In this document: positions 1-45,879 of the stretch, piece after piece
How the letters are laid out: every line of letters starts with the position of its first letter
Numbering within the stretch: position 1 is the first letter of the stretch
DNA from: Triplophysa rosa
Lineage: Eukaryota; Chordata; Actinopteri; Cypriniformes; Nemacheilidae
Length of the DNA: 64,000 nucleotides
NCBI RefSeq assembly: GCF_024868665.1
Contig: NW_026634157.1
Coordinates: 2,829-66,828 of the forward strand
Direction: 5' to 3'
Translations under genes and position numbers: made by a program
Notes under the pieces: generated by a model
The model's input: only the letters and a program-made list of their open reading frames with translations
Told to the model about the DNA's origin: nothing
Database searches by the model: none

Positions 1-905
1 GTTAGGGCATACCGATCTCTATTCGCCCCTGCCCGTTGGGAGTGAGGCACACCCCTCATGGGCACTGGCTCAGGGCGCCTCTCTGGCAGACATCTGCAGC
101 GCTGCGGGTTGGGCTATGCCTAACAACTCCATGAGGTTCTAATACCTACGCACGGAACCGGTGTCAGCCCGCATCCTAGCAAGGTGTGGGACCGGCAGCC
201 AGTAGGGCGTACGCCTGCGGAAGCCCTTCCCCCTCCGGGGGGAGCAGTGGCGATCCAGGCTCACTTCTTTCCCCTCGGGTAAAGAACAGGCATTCCATCC
301 ATCACTAAGAACCCTTCCAGGGGACAGGCTGGGCAGAGCAGCCCTGCCCCCTTAGGCCGGGGAATAGTTGAGTTATCTCCCACATAGCTCTAACCGGACC
401 TAGTGCTCCAGACGTGGTAACCCCCCCTCCGTGGGCTGTTCCGTCTGATGTATCCTCATGAATGGTTCCCAACTTGGCAACCCATGACCTCCCCAGGTGG
501 ACTCCCACCTTGCGGTTAACTCCTGCAGTCCGCACATTCCTCCCATGAGTTCTCCCCTGATGGTGAGACCATGTGGTGTCTCCACTATTCCTCCCTACGG
601 TAGGTAGTGGTCTCTGCAGCGTTTTCCCCCCAGGGGGGAATAATGCTTACCCAGTGGCCCGTACGGTGCCGGGCGGCTTCTCGCCATTTTAGAGAACTAG
701 GCCTCCGCCCGTGACGGCCGGTGACAGGGGCTTCCCAACTTTGTGTAAAGCTCTGGTTTCCCCCTTCCACTCCACTGGAGGGTCATAATTTCGCGTTAGC
801 GTGTTCGTCTGACTTGCCCAGGCCAGTCAACGTCGCTCTGCAGAGATTGTGACGCGGCTCAGTGCTGTGGCGTTTTCTATAGGAACCCCATTCTGTCGGT
901 TAGAC
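1..905 (+). pseudogene. 3' end of a DIRS-type tyrosine-recombinase retrotransposon (remnant)
   Basis: From about base 40 one frame reads as the C-terminal part of a DIRS-family tyrosine recombinase: a stretch ending ASLADICSAAGWAMPN (about 95-148), then a stop where the family normally has the catalytic Tyr region (RFY), then RTEPVSARIL after the stop. In the family this enzyme inserts circular element DNA. The GC-rich downstream part (about 200-905) has no open frame and fits the terminal and complementary region of such an element. The copy enters from outside the window and is inactivated. Family assignment is from the recombinase motif only. Confidence 0.65.
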
Positions 906-917
906 ACAACCGTGTCA

Positions 918-1376
918 CAACATGTGTCCCTCCAACATGAGTGATTTTCAATCTCATAATTTCGTTTTTTTAATCTCATAATTATGATTTTCAATCTCAT
1001 AATTTTGATTTTTTATCTCATAATTATGACTTTCAATCTCATAATTATGACTTTCAATCTCATAATTATGACTTTTTATCTCATAATTTCGATTTTTGTA
1101 TCTCATAATTTCGATTTTTCATCTCATAATTATGACTTTTCATCTCATAATTTTGACTTTTTATCTCATAATAATAACTTTTTATCTCATAATTTTGACT
1201 TTTTATCTCATAATTATGACTTTTTATCTCATAATTTCGATTTTTTATCTCATAATTATGACTTTTCATCTCATAATTTCGATTTTTGTATCTCATAATT
1301 TCGATTTTTTATCTCATAATTATGACTTTTTATCTCATAATTTTGACCTTTTATCTCATAACTATGACTTTTTAGA
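918..1376. repeat. 21-bp AT-rich tandem array (about 21 units)
   Basis: Units follow the consensus TCTCATAATTATGACTTTTT, with a common variant carrying TTTCGATTTTT. The core TCATAATTATGA is palindromic. Because the period is a multiple of three, both strands stay open and give repetitive peptides; these are not genes. At its right edge the array abuts a 21-bp sequence (1397-1418) that recurs beside a related array near 48362. Confidence 0.9.
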
Positions 1377-2085
1377 GCCTGATTTTTTTTATCACGTGGC
1401 GGAAATGGGCTTCCATAGGATTCTTAGTGTATCCCTCAGTAAGTACTTTTCTTCAAACCATTACAAATTGTAATGTGTTTAATGTATTTTGATGTTAAGT
1501 GCAATGTTCAATAAAGAGTTTAACATAACTATTTCCGGTACTGGAGTAGTGTGTAAAAATAAATGCATGAATGTACGTTTACTGTACACTTGTGTTTGTT
1601 CTTGTTGAGTTATTTTTTACTTTTTGAGAATAAACTGATTAAATGAATGTTATATATAGCAGTGTTTTATTTTAAATATATTAGTAATTTTATTCAACGT
1701 AACAAACGTAATAGTAAAAACGTGGCAAACATTTGGTTGGTTTCTTTTTATTAAAAACTAATACAATAAACGTGACAAATAATGTAAAAATGAACTTTAC
1801 CATTTTACAAAACAATCCATAAAGCCACACAGGCGTAACATAAGCGTTGTGACGAATGTCCGCTACAGTACTGTCAGACGCAGGATATATTACGTCAGTG
1901 TCCGAAATTGTTCAATAATTTACATCCACTTCTTCCCCATATAGTGGACTATTTAGCATTCGCTATATAGATAATAGTGAATGAGTGAACAAGTGAGCGT
2001 ATTCAGACGCAGCTTGAGCCTCCCTATTGCCAGGACTGTAATGGCGGTGCCGTTGACTTACTATCCAGCGGCCAATGCGGAGTCT
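1377..2085. other. AT-rich intergenic spacer
   Basis: No gene is recognised. It contains the array-associated 21-bp anchor (1397-1418), scattered AATAAA-like motifs (about 1510) and unique-looking AT-rich DNA leading into the psat1 5' region. Confidence 0.4.
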
Positions 2086-2244
2086 GTTCGACTTGATGCG
2101 GCGCCGCAAGATCCGACAAGGGGATGACATCAGAGTACCGCGAGAGCGATTCGAAAGCAAACTTTTTATGGTTTTTCGAATCGCTCTCGCGGTACTTTGA
2201 TGTCATCCGCCTGTCGGATCTTGCGGCGCCGCTTCAAGTCGAAC
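2086..2244. repeat. Near-perfect inverted repeat (71-bp arms, 17-bp loop) upstream of psat1
   Basis: Arms lie at 2086-2156 and 2174-2244 and match at 67 of 71 positions by eye. Each arm carries GGCGCCGC, GATGACATCA (CRE/ATF-like TGACATCA) and CCGCGAGAGCGATTCG, so all of these sites occur twice in opposite orientation. The structure ends 226 bp before the psat1 ATG, in the expected promoter. It could extrude a hairpin or reflect an inverted duplication of a promoter core. No target duplication or transposon end was recognised around it. Confidence 0.9.
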
Positions 2245-2470
2245 AAGCCTTTTATTTCTTTGCCTATGGTCCAATTGCATCGCCGTCAAAGCACTATTGG
2301 CCAATCAGGAAGCCGAAATCAAAATGTTCCGCATAGAGAGAGCCAACCAAAACACGCAAAAGCTTTCTTACTAGGTGTATTGAAAGAGAGTAAAAGTTCA
2401 GCTTCATCAGAAATACGTAGGTCAAGAAAAGGAGCTTCAAAACAAGTCAATCGCATTATAACTTCTAAAC
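2245..2470 (+). promoter_or_regulatory. psat1: Probable psat1 core promoter and 5'UTR
   Basis: This is the stretch directly before the psat1 ATG. It has a CCAAT box pair (ATTGGCCAAT, 2296-2305) and ATTGCATCG at 2274-2282, one base from the C/EBP-ATF response element (CARE) consensus RTTNCATCA. No TATA box is evident. PSAT1 is an established ATF4 target in vertebrates, so the CARE-like site is plausible, but the start site and boundaries are inferred from position only. Confidence 0.5.
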
Positions 2471-37564
<35,094 letters not shown>

Positions 37565-37844
37565 TCTGAAGGCTGTTTTTACTAGTAGTAGTTTGTATTC
37601 ATACTTAAAAGGGTTTCTTGGTCAACGTTATCCTAACAGCTACGTAGGGACATAACAAAAAGTATATCCTTTTCTTTTGTGTTTGATTTAATTACATATT
37701 GTTGGGTCTTTTTATACAACTAACCATTTTATGTTTATTCTAGTGCACATCAGTGCTTGTAAAAATGGTTAAAGTGTATGCTAAAGTAATGGTTTACTAA
37801 AAACGTGCATTATTTGTGAATACACAGAGTGTGGTGATGCAAAA

Positions 37845-37870
37845 AATAAAGACAAAGTAAAACTAATAAA
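37845..37870 (+). terminator. psat1: Candidate psat1 polyadenylation signals
   Basis: AATAAA at 37845-37850 and again at 37865-37870, about 280-300 bp after the stop codon, giving a 3'UTR of roughly 0.3 kb. Confidence 0.6.
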
Positions 37871-37960
37871 ATGTGCTATAATCACTGCAATGATTTGGTG
37901 GGTAAAGATGGAATTTTGAAGATATTGTAATGTGCAGTAGCAGGATAGTAGGTTATATTG

Positions 37961-38790
37961 TTGAGCTCAAAATTATTCATACCCTAGGTAAATATGATCA
38001 AAAAAGGCTGTAAAAATAAATCTGCATCATTAAGCAGATAATAAACAATTATAAAAAATCTAACATTTCATTAGAGAACAGGAATTTTAAATAGGGAGAG
38101 GAATGTCGTTATGAAATAAATGTTTTTCTCTAATACACATTGCTCATAATTAATCGTACCCTTTTATTAAGTACTTTTTGCAACCTTTTTGCCAAGAATA
38201 CAGCTCTGAGTCTTCACCTAAAATGCCTAATGAGTTTAGAGAACACCTGAGGAGAGACCAGAGACGATTCCTTCACCCAGAATCACTCCAGACCCTTCAG
38301 ATTTACATTTCCATGTTGGTGCTTATCCTCTTCAGTTCTCCCCACTCATTTTCTATAGGGTTCAGGTCAGGGAACTGGGGTGACCATGGCAAAAGCTTTG
38401 TCTTGTGCTCAGTGACCCATTTTGTTTTGATTTTGATGCTTATTTTTTAGATCATTGTCCTGTTGGAAGATCGAAAATTGGCCTATTATGTAACTCCTAG
38501 TAGGGGCAGTCAGGCTTTAATTTTTTATCTGTTGGTATTTGATAGAATCCATGATGCCATCTATCTGAACAAGATATCCAGGACCTCCAGCAGAGAATTA
38601 GGCCCAAAACATTAAAGATACAGCATATAATTTTACACATGGGGTACTTTTTATTCCTGTTTGCACCAAACCCATCTTGAGTGTTTGCTGCTAAAAAGCT
38701 CATTTTTTTAAGTTTCATCTGACCGAAGAACCCATCCTGTTTGAAATTCCATTAGTGTTCGTTACTTTTCAAATGTTCTATGGTCTGGAC
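37961..38790 (-). mobile_element. Tc1/mariner remnant downstream of psat1
   Basis: Left end TTGAGCTCAAAATTATTCAT and the following CCTAGGTAAATATGATC match the relative in intron 4. The minus strand reads WSPQFPDLNPIENEWGELKR (about 38330-38395), the transposase C-terminal signature. Most of the transposase is missing and the right end is eroded. Confidence 0.82.
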
Positions 38791-38799
38791 AGAGGCTCA

Positions 38800-38948
38800 T
38801 TTTTTTGGTATTTCAGCTACAAAATGTATTCAAGTTACAGTTACAGTGGCAAGAAAAGGTTCTGTTGTCACTAAATGTCAGTTGGAGTCAGGTGTTTGCC
38901 AACCAGGAGTCCAATCAATGAAAGGAGAATGATTGAGCACCTGTCTCT
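38800..38948. other. Second Tc1-like terminus next to the L2
   Basis: ACAGTGGCAAGAAAAGGT at about 38846 resembles a Tc1 end. The 5' edge of the L2 lies shortly after and is not sharply defined. Confidence 0.35.
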
Positions 38949-41900
38949 TTGGCCCTTAATGCCGAAAGTGCCCTTTTGTTTGAGGTTGCAGTAATCCAAC
39001 ATGCAGTAATCCGTTCTCCAAAACATCACAAAATAGAGACTGTGTCTGTCCCCCGGATTAGCAAACATAAAATAATGCGTAAACCTCTTGAAAGTAATTT
39101 AATAAACGTTAAACAAACTAAACATGAACAAAATACAGATAATCAACTGCTACGACTCGGATTGCTAAATATTAGATCTCTCTCTAATAAAGCACTTTTT
39201 GTTAACGATATGATAACAGATCATAAAATAGACATGCTCTGTTTGACAGAAACATGGCTAAAACCAGATGATTATATTGCTTTAAATGAATCTGTCCCCC
39301 AAGATTATTATTATAAACACGAGCCTCGTCTAAAAGGCAGAGGGGGAGGTGTCGCAGCACTTTACAATAACTCTCTTAGCATTTCCCAGAAGTCGAACTC
39401 TAAATATAATTCTTTTGAAGTCATGGTTCTTCATGTTTCAACACCTAATACTAAAGATAAAACACTTTTTAAATTGATTCTAGCTATTGTATATAGGCCT
39501 CCAGGGCACCACACAGATTTTATTAAAGAATTTGGTGGGTTCTTATCAGAACTAGTACTGGCCGCAGATAGACTCCTTGTCGTTGGTGACTTTAACATCC
39601 ACGTAGATAACGTTACAGATGCCTTAGGAATGGCTTTCAAAGACACTCTTAACTCCATGGGCATTAGTCAACATGTGTCAGGACCCACTCACCTTCGTAA
39701 TCATACTTTAGATTTAATACTGTCTTACGGTATAAATGTGGACGACGTTAAAATCCTTCAGCAGAGTGAAGACATTTCGGATCATTATCTGGTATTATGT
39801 TTGCTTCACTGGCCTACGGCTGCAAATAAAACTCATTGTTACAAATATGGTAGAACAATAACTTCAACTACCAAAGATGCGTTTCTCGATAATCTGCCCG
39901 AATTGTCTCAAATCATGAGAAATAACGTTGAAGATCTTGACATTACCACTGAAAATTTTAATTCCACCTTCTCGGTAACGCTAGACAAAGTTGCTCCACT
40001 ACGTTTAAAGAAGATTAAAAATGGCAGCCCCACACCGTGGTATAATGAACACACTCAGGCTCTAAAGAAAGCGGCCCGAAAAATGGAGCGCAACTTTAAG
40101 AAAACTAAATTAGAGGTATTTCGTACAGCATGGAAGGATAGTATTCGAAAATACAGGAAAGCCCTAATAACTTCTAGATCCGCCTACTTTTCATCACTAA
40201 TAGAAGAAAACCAGCACAACCCTAGGTTTTTATTTAACACGGTGGCTAAATTAACAAAAAATAAATCGTCAGTGACTTCTGATCCTGTATATCAGCATAG
40301 CAGTGATGAATTTATGAACTACTTCACATATAAAATCCAAGATATTAGAGAAAAAATTATAACAATGCAATCAGAAGTGAAACCCGCTGAACAAACTAAC
40401 TACAGCGCCCTTAAGGAGAAAATGCAATTATTTTATACCGTAGATCAAGATGAGCTGTCTAAAATTATTAGATCATCTAAATCAACAACATGCATACTAG
40501 ACCCTATACCTACAAATCTACTGAAAGAGATGCTCCCAGAAATTATAGATCCTCTTCTTGGTATTATTAACTCATCTCTGACATTAGGACATGTGCCTAA
40601 AGCATATAAGGTGGCTGTTATAAGGCCCCTTGTCAAAAAACCCCAACTCGACCCTAGAGAACTAAGGAACTACAGGCCTATATCGAATCTACCTTTCATA
40701 TCTAAAGTTCTGGAAAAAGTAGTTTCAACTCAATTATGCTCCTTCCTCCAAAGGAATGACATCAATGAAGAATTCCAGTCTGGATTTAGAGCATGTCACA
40801 GTACAGAGACTGCTTTGATCAGAGTTACAAATGATCTGCTATTGGCGTCTGACCGAGGTTGTATCTCGTTATTGGTGCTGCTAGACCTTAGTGCTGCATT
40901 CGATACCATTGACCACAGCACACTCCTACATAGACTCGAAAATTATGTCGGCATTAAGGGAATAGCTTTGAAATGGTTTAAATCTTATTTATCCGACCGT
41001 TTTCAATTTGTAGCAATAAACAATGAGGTGTCACGCAAATCGCAAGTCCAGTACGGTGTACCACAGGGCTCAGTCTTAGGGCCTCTGCTCTTCGCATTAT
41101 ACATGCTACCTCTAGGAGATATAATAAAGCGACACGGAGTTAGCTTTCACTGTTATGCTGATGATACTCAACTTTATATTTCCTCGAAGCCTCATGAAAC
41201 ACAGCAGTTCCATCGAATAATGGAATGCATAGTCGATATAAAAAACTGGATGAGTAACAACTTTTTATTACTGAACTCGGACAAAACGGAAGTGTTACTT
41301 ATTGGACCGAAAACTGCTATAAGTAACAACCAAGAATACTGTTTAACTATTGACGGATGTTCCATAAAACCCTCGTCGTCAGCAAAGAATCTTGGCGTTC
41401 TATTCGATAGTAATCTGTCATTTGAGAGCCACGTCGCCAACACCTGTAAAATTGCGTTTTTCCATTTTAAGAATATATCTAAACTACGTCATATGCTGTC
41501 AATCTCAGATGCAGAGAAGTTAATTCATGCATTCATGACATCAAGACTAGATTACTGTAATGCACTGTTAGGTGGTTGCCCTGCAGGCTTATTACAAAAA
41601 CTCCAATTGGTCCAAAACGCGGCAGCTCGAGTTCTTACACGTACAAAAAAGTATGAACATATTAGCCCGGTTCTGTCAACCTTGCACTGGTTACCTATAA
41701 AGCATCGCGTTAACTTTAAAATCTTGCTTATTACCTATAAAGCCTTACATGGTTTAGCTCCTCAGTACTTGAATGAACTCCTTTTGTATTACAGTCCTTC
41801 ACGTGCATTACGCTCTCAGGCGTCCTGTCAGTTGGTAATACCTAGAATTTCAAAATCAAGTGCAGGTGGTAGATCCTTTTCCTATCTAGCGCCTAAACTT

Positions 41901-42005
41901 TGGAATAGTCTTCCCTGCACTGTCCGGGAGGCAGACACACTCTGTCAGTTTAAATCTAGACTAAAGACGCATCTTTTTAATCTTGCATACACTACTCTTC
42001 CATAA
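38949..42005 (+). CDS. L2-type LINE endonuclease-reverse transcriptase, apparently intact
   Basis: Uninterrupted frame of 1018 codons. It opens at TTG; the first ATG is 39075 (codon 43), giving 976 residues. The endonuclease has all usual catalytic residues (numbered from 38949): Asn74 in NIRSLSN, Glu101 in TETWL, YRPPG, Asp214/Asn216 in GDFNIH, and Asp278-His279 in SDHYL. RT motifs follow: NYRPISNLP, GFRACHSTETAL, LDLSAAFDTIDH, VPQGSVLGPLL, YADD at 736-739, and the C-terminal LHWLPIKHRVNF and PKLWNSLP blocks. It would nick DNA and prime reverse transcription from its own RNA tail. ORF1/SGNH is absent upstream, so the element is 5'-truncated even though ORF2 is intact. Confidence 0.93.
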   Translation: MALNAESALLFEVAVIQHAVIRSPKHHKIETVSVPRISKHKIMRKPLESNLINVKQTKHEQNTDNQLLRLGLLNIRSLSNKALFVNDMITDHKIDMLCLTETWLKPDDYIALNESVPQDYYYKHEPRLKGRGGGVAALYNNSLSISQKSNSKYNSFEVMVLHVSTPNTKDKTLFKLILAIVYRPPGHHTDFIKEFGGFLSELVLAADRLLVVGDFNIHVDNVTDALGMAFKDTLNSMGISQHVSGPTHLRNHTLDLILSYGINVDDVKILQQSEDISDHYLVLCLLHWPTAANKTHCYKYGRTITSTTKDAFLDNLPELSQIMRNNVEDLDITTENFNSTFSVTLDKVAPLRLKKIKNGSPTPWYNEHTQALKKAARKMERNFKKTKLEVFRTAWKDSIRKYRKALITSRSAYFSSLIEENQHNPRFLFNTVAKLTKNKSSVTSDPVYQHSSDEFMNYFTYKIQDIREKIITMQSEVKPAEQTNYSALKEKMQLFYTVDQDELSKIIRSSKSTTCILDPIPTNLLKEMLPEIIDPLLGIINSSLTLGHVPKAYKVAVIRPLVKKPQLDPRELRNYRPISNLPFISKVLEKVVSTQLCSFLQRNDINEEFQSGFRACHSTETALIRVTNDLLLASDRGCISLLVLLDLSAAFDTIDHSTLLHRLENYVGIKGIALKWFKSYLSDRFQFVAINNEVSRKSQVQYGVPQGSVLGPLLFALYMLPLGDIIKRHGVSFHCYADDTQLYISSKPHETQQFHRIMECIVDIKNWMSNNFLLLNSDKTEVLLIGPKTAISNNQEYCLTIDGCSIKPSSSAKNLGVLFDSNLSFESHVANTCKIAFFHFKNISKLRHMLSISDAEKLIHAFMTSRLDYCNALLGGCPAGLLQKLQLVQNAAARVLTRTKKYEHISPVLSTLHWLPIKHRVNFKILLITYKALHGLAPQYLNELLLYYSPSRALRSQASCQLVIPRISKSSAGGRSFSYLAPKLWNSLPCTVREADTLCQFKSRLKTHLFNLAYTTLP

Positions 42006-42641
42006 TATAAATCTTCTGAGGGTTTAGGCTGCATTAGTTAGATCAACCGGAACCAAAAACACAACTGATGTACTTGTTGCATCAAAGAGTACAGAACAGT
42101 ACTCTACTCTCAGCCAGTCTTGTCTCATTGTTCCAAGGTTACCACAGCGAGCAGGATGCAGTTCATGGCCTGACCTGATGGTAGAGCGGAGAATGGGAAG
42201 TGGGGACCTGACAAGAGCTGAGATGATAGAGCTGGATAAAGAAGGACGCGGTCTCTTGACATGTCTTCACCACAAAACTTCAAATGCTATTAGATTATTA
42301 ATGATAATCTTAAACTATAATTTATTTTATTATTAAGTTTATTTATTTTATTTAGCCTTGTTGTGCAAGTTCTCTGGAGCTTGTGCAGAGGCAGCAGCTT
42401 TTGCCAGAGGGGAACTGGAATCCCCTGGTTGGGCCTGGGTTCTCCTGAGGTTTTTTTTCTCGATTAGAGTTTTGGGTTCCTCGCCACCGTTTGCATACTG
42501 TTTTTGCACTATCTGCCTGACCGGGGGGGCTGCTTTAGAATTTTAAAGTTTTACTTAATTAATATTGCATATAGGAATTTATAGTCTGTTATATTTGACC
42601 TGTGCTTCTCTCTCCTTTATCCTAAATGTGTGCTCTCACTG

Positions 42642-42694
<53 letters not shown>

Positions 42695-42974
42695 ACTTGT
42701 CTGTGTACGTGCGTGTGTGTGTGTTGTGTGTGTGTGCGTGCGCATCCGTGTGTGTGTGTGTGTCTCTATGTCTATGTGTGTTAGTACGTGTGCATATTGT
42801 GTGTGTGGAGTGTTTTGTATGTGGGTATGTCTGTCTTCTGTGTTTTCAACCTTTTCTTGTTTCTGCAGGTACAACTTTAATTATTTTGCTTATAGTCAAT
42901 ATGTCTCATGTACAGCTGCTTTGTAACAATGAAAATTGTAAAAGCGCTATATAAATAAAGTTGAGTTGAGTTGT
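38960..42974 (+). mobile_element. 5'-truncated L2 LINE with intact ORF2 and 3' tail
   Basis: Contains the 38949-42005 frame, a 970-bp 3'UTR with a (GT)n-rich segment (42644-42830), and the terminal CGCTATATAAATAAAGTTGA followed by short TTGAG repeats, typical of fish L2. A fragment of the same 3' end lies inverted at 46261-46660. The exact 5' edge is uncertain. Confidence 0.88.
42644..42830. repeat. (GT)n-rich microsatellite in the L2 3'UTR
   Basis: Pure GT run at about 42644-42690, then interrupted GT-rich DNA. Long frames across it on both strands are artefacts. Confidence 0.9.
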
Positions 42975-43349
42975 TAAGATTCTCCTTATGTGTGTGCTGC
43001 AACCAGAATTTGAAATCTGTCAGGATTTTAAAACTCCTGTAGTCTGAGCCAGGCTTTAGGTGCGCGCACGTGCCTTTTCTGTTCTGGAAAGAGCCGTGCT
43101 CGCATCATTTAAACGTTAACAGCCTTTTTTTTCGTCACTGCCTGATATTACTTTAGCGGTTTATTCATATTCTTTCTTTACTTTATACCTTACAGATGTG
43201 AGAGTAAACCCATATTTTAGTGATTTCCGATCGATTTGGCGCGCTTAAATGAATGGACTCTGATGTTTGTGAATGTGACTAAAGAAGCTTTTGATGTTGT
43301 TGTTTTAAAAACAAACAACCTGCCAAACTTATGTGGTAAGACAACAATA
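42975..43349. other. Spacer
   Basis: No gene or transposon end recognised. Confidence 0.35.
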
Positions 43350-43720
43350 TCCCAGCAAGCAATGACCTGGCGGTCCACCGGCGGTTTTTGGGCGGCATAG
43401 ATTCAGCGGCTTAACGCAGTCGGACCACTGTCGGCACACTGACGATAAGCCGATCAATGTAAAAATGCTGTTGGTCTGCCAGCTTTTTTGGGTGGCACGC
43501 CACCAGCGTCTTGCCGCTGCTGGACCTCTGTTGGTACAGCAGTGGCAAACTGGGCGACACAGATTCAGCGGCTTGACACAGACGGACCACGGTCGGGACA
43601 CTGTCGGCAAGCCGACCAATGTAAAAATGCTGTCGGTCTGCCATCATTTTTTGAGTGGTACGCCACCAGCGGCTTGCCACCTCTGGGCCTCTGTTGGTAC
43701 AGCAGTGGCTAAATGATAGT
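43350..43720. repeat. Two-unit GC-rich tandem repeat (about 178 bp each)
   Basis: The block with CAGCGGCTTAACGCAGTCGG, TAAAAATGCTGTTGGTCTGC and CCTCTGTTGGTACAGCAGTG occurs twice (about 43375-43550 and 43552-43712) at roughly 85% identity by eye. Not coding. Confidence 0.8.
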
Positions 43721-44530
43721 GTTCTTCTAAGCTCTTACAGGACATTTTTATAAATACAGTCAAAGGCATCGATGGAATACTGGCTAAATTATTTAACAGG
43801 CAAATTTTAGTGTATGTATATAAAATTTTTTATAAAAAGGCTATTAATTTGCAATTTAATAATAATTTATGAGATTTTAAATTGTTAAATTTATGTATTA
43901 ATCCCAGCTTGACGTGTATTAATGGGTGTGCATTGCGCGCTGAATGTGTGTCACACACTGGAGCGGAGAAAAGTTACCATGGAAACTGGGTGGGACCAGG
44001 AACTGACAAGCAGCAAGTTTAAGCCAATGACAGCTGGCCTGTATGCATATCTAATGAACTATCTCATGGCTGGATCTGGTCAGGTCGTCGCTTCAGGTAG
44101 GCCTAAATCCTGCAAGTAATAACTTGTTTTAGTTAAAAATATGTCAAATTGATGACTTGAAATTAATATGTTTACATTTTACTTGTGTATTATAAGCCCT
44201 TGCTTGCAGTTTAAGCGATTAGTCAGGACTAGTTGGACATTCCCGCATAAAGTTTTCTGAGGTGACGTATTCAGGAAAAATATGGCAGAATTGGTAAATT
44301 AAATTATTAAAATGTAAATTAGGCATATTTAGATGTTTAAGTGTTTCTATTTAACGCTATAGGATTTCTAAACAGAAAACATATCAGTGGTCCTGCGCTT
44401 GTCGGAATTGCTTTTATTGATATTTTGTCTGAGGTAAATTTTCAGCTGAAAGTCATTAAATGGGTGTGGATGAGATAATTTTTGTTTTTATACAGTATTA
44501 CATTAATGTCCCAGGTAGTTACTTTAGTCA
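43721..44530. other. Spacer
   Basis: AT-rich DNA without a supported gene. Confidence 0.35.
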
Positions 44531-44757
44531 GGCCTACACAGTGGCAGTTCTAGACTACTGTAACTGGGGGGGGGGGGTTGGGGGGGTTAGGCAGGGGCCA
44601 CTTATGCTTTTAGGGGGCACACTAACATGTGTCATGATTAATTTTCAGTCATTTTTCACTGTCATGTATTACTGTTTTCTCTAAGTAAACTAATAAGCTA
44701 ATAAAACAAGTTCAGCTCAAATTAATGTTCCATGGTCATTTATTTCACAACACATTG

Positions 44758-45557
44758 TGTCAGGGCTGGACTGAAAACACACAGATACAATAGCGGGTAA
44801 CAAGGTAATTTATTAGTTCAGAACACACAGGTGAGACGATGTGAAAGTTCGTAAGAGGTAGGATCCTTCCGGAGCCCTGGAGGGTAGCGGCTAACTGCGA
44901 GGCCAACCGGGGAAACCCTGGCGTACGGCAGTGTCAGCCGAAGCGGTGGGGAAGGTGTCCTTAGAGTCACGCCGTAGGCAGGAACAGAGGTTGGAGAGTT
45001 CCTGAGTAGATGGGGAGGAAATGACTGGTAGGCAGATGATCTAGTGGTAGCCGAGGCGTGGATGGCGCTGGAGAACCGGGAAAACAATCCCCGCAAAAAC
45101 TAACCAAAAATGGGAAAAACAGCTAGGCAAACGAGTGTCGCCTGGGCAAAAAGTAAAGAAACACAAGGTTACTCTAACTGAAAAGAGCGATCTCTTCAGG
45201 GAGAAAATCCAAAACAATAATCCACACAAAATACATCCTTCCACACGACAAGACAAGGCAGGGCAGGGCAGGGCAGGGCAGGGCAGGGCAAAAACCAAGA
45301 TCAAGATCGAACTAACTTTAAGCAAGACAAGACTATAGACTAGAGATGGGTAATGAGTGACTAACGTCAACGATCGCACAAGGGACAGTGAGAAGTGGCA
45401 GTGACTTTAAAGGGGTGAGGTTGATAGACACCAGGCGATAACACTAAGGCTAATGAGACAGAATTAGTAGCGGCTGATGGGGAACACTTAGACGTGGACA
45501 GCGAACACGTGAGATTGTCAGACAGCCTCCACGTGCTAGGACACACGCACACACACA

Positions 45558-45610
<53 letters not shown>

Positions 45611-45650
45611 CAAGACAAACAACAAAACGTGCTAACGCCGAAACCCAACA
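44758..45650 (-). mobile_element. Solo LTR (gypsy-like) with 6-bp target duplication
   Basis: Runs TGTCAGGGCTGG...CCCAACA with ACATTG exact at 44752-44757 and 45651-45656. On the minus strand it carries AATAAATTACC close to the 3' end, a polyadenylation-type signal usual for LTRs. Internal repeats: (GGGCA)n at about 45255-45290 and (CA)n at 45541-45608. No internal retroelement genes, so it arose by LTR recombination. Confidence 0.82.
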
Positions 45651-45879
45651 ACATTGTATATAGTAAAAATAACAATGACAACAATAATAACATTTAGGCA
45701 CTTTTCTGCATCTTAAATGTACATACATAAATGAAAAACTACCCACAAACAAGATATCCAAAAATCAACTTAAGCAGTCATCTTAACATGAGTCACATTA
45801 TCAGGTATTTCCTTTACACAAAGAAAAAAAACATGAATTTCAAAATTTCACATGTGATATATGTGGTTTTGGCACACTT

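Noticed and set aside
918..1376. CRISPR-like array
   Set aside because: Units are contiguous with no spacers, and the sequence is a eukaryotic chromosome.
984..1473. Long open frames on both strands over the 21-bp array
   Set aside because: Repetitive peptides caused by a period divisible by three; no start context, no homology.
42617..42954. Frames over the (GT)n tract (also 45450-45693 and 46263-46628)
   Set aside because: Microsatellite translations rich in Cys-Val or His-Thr; not genes.
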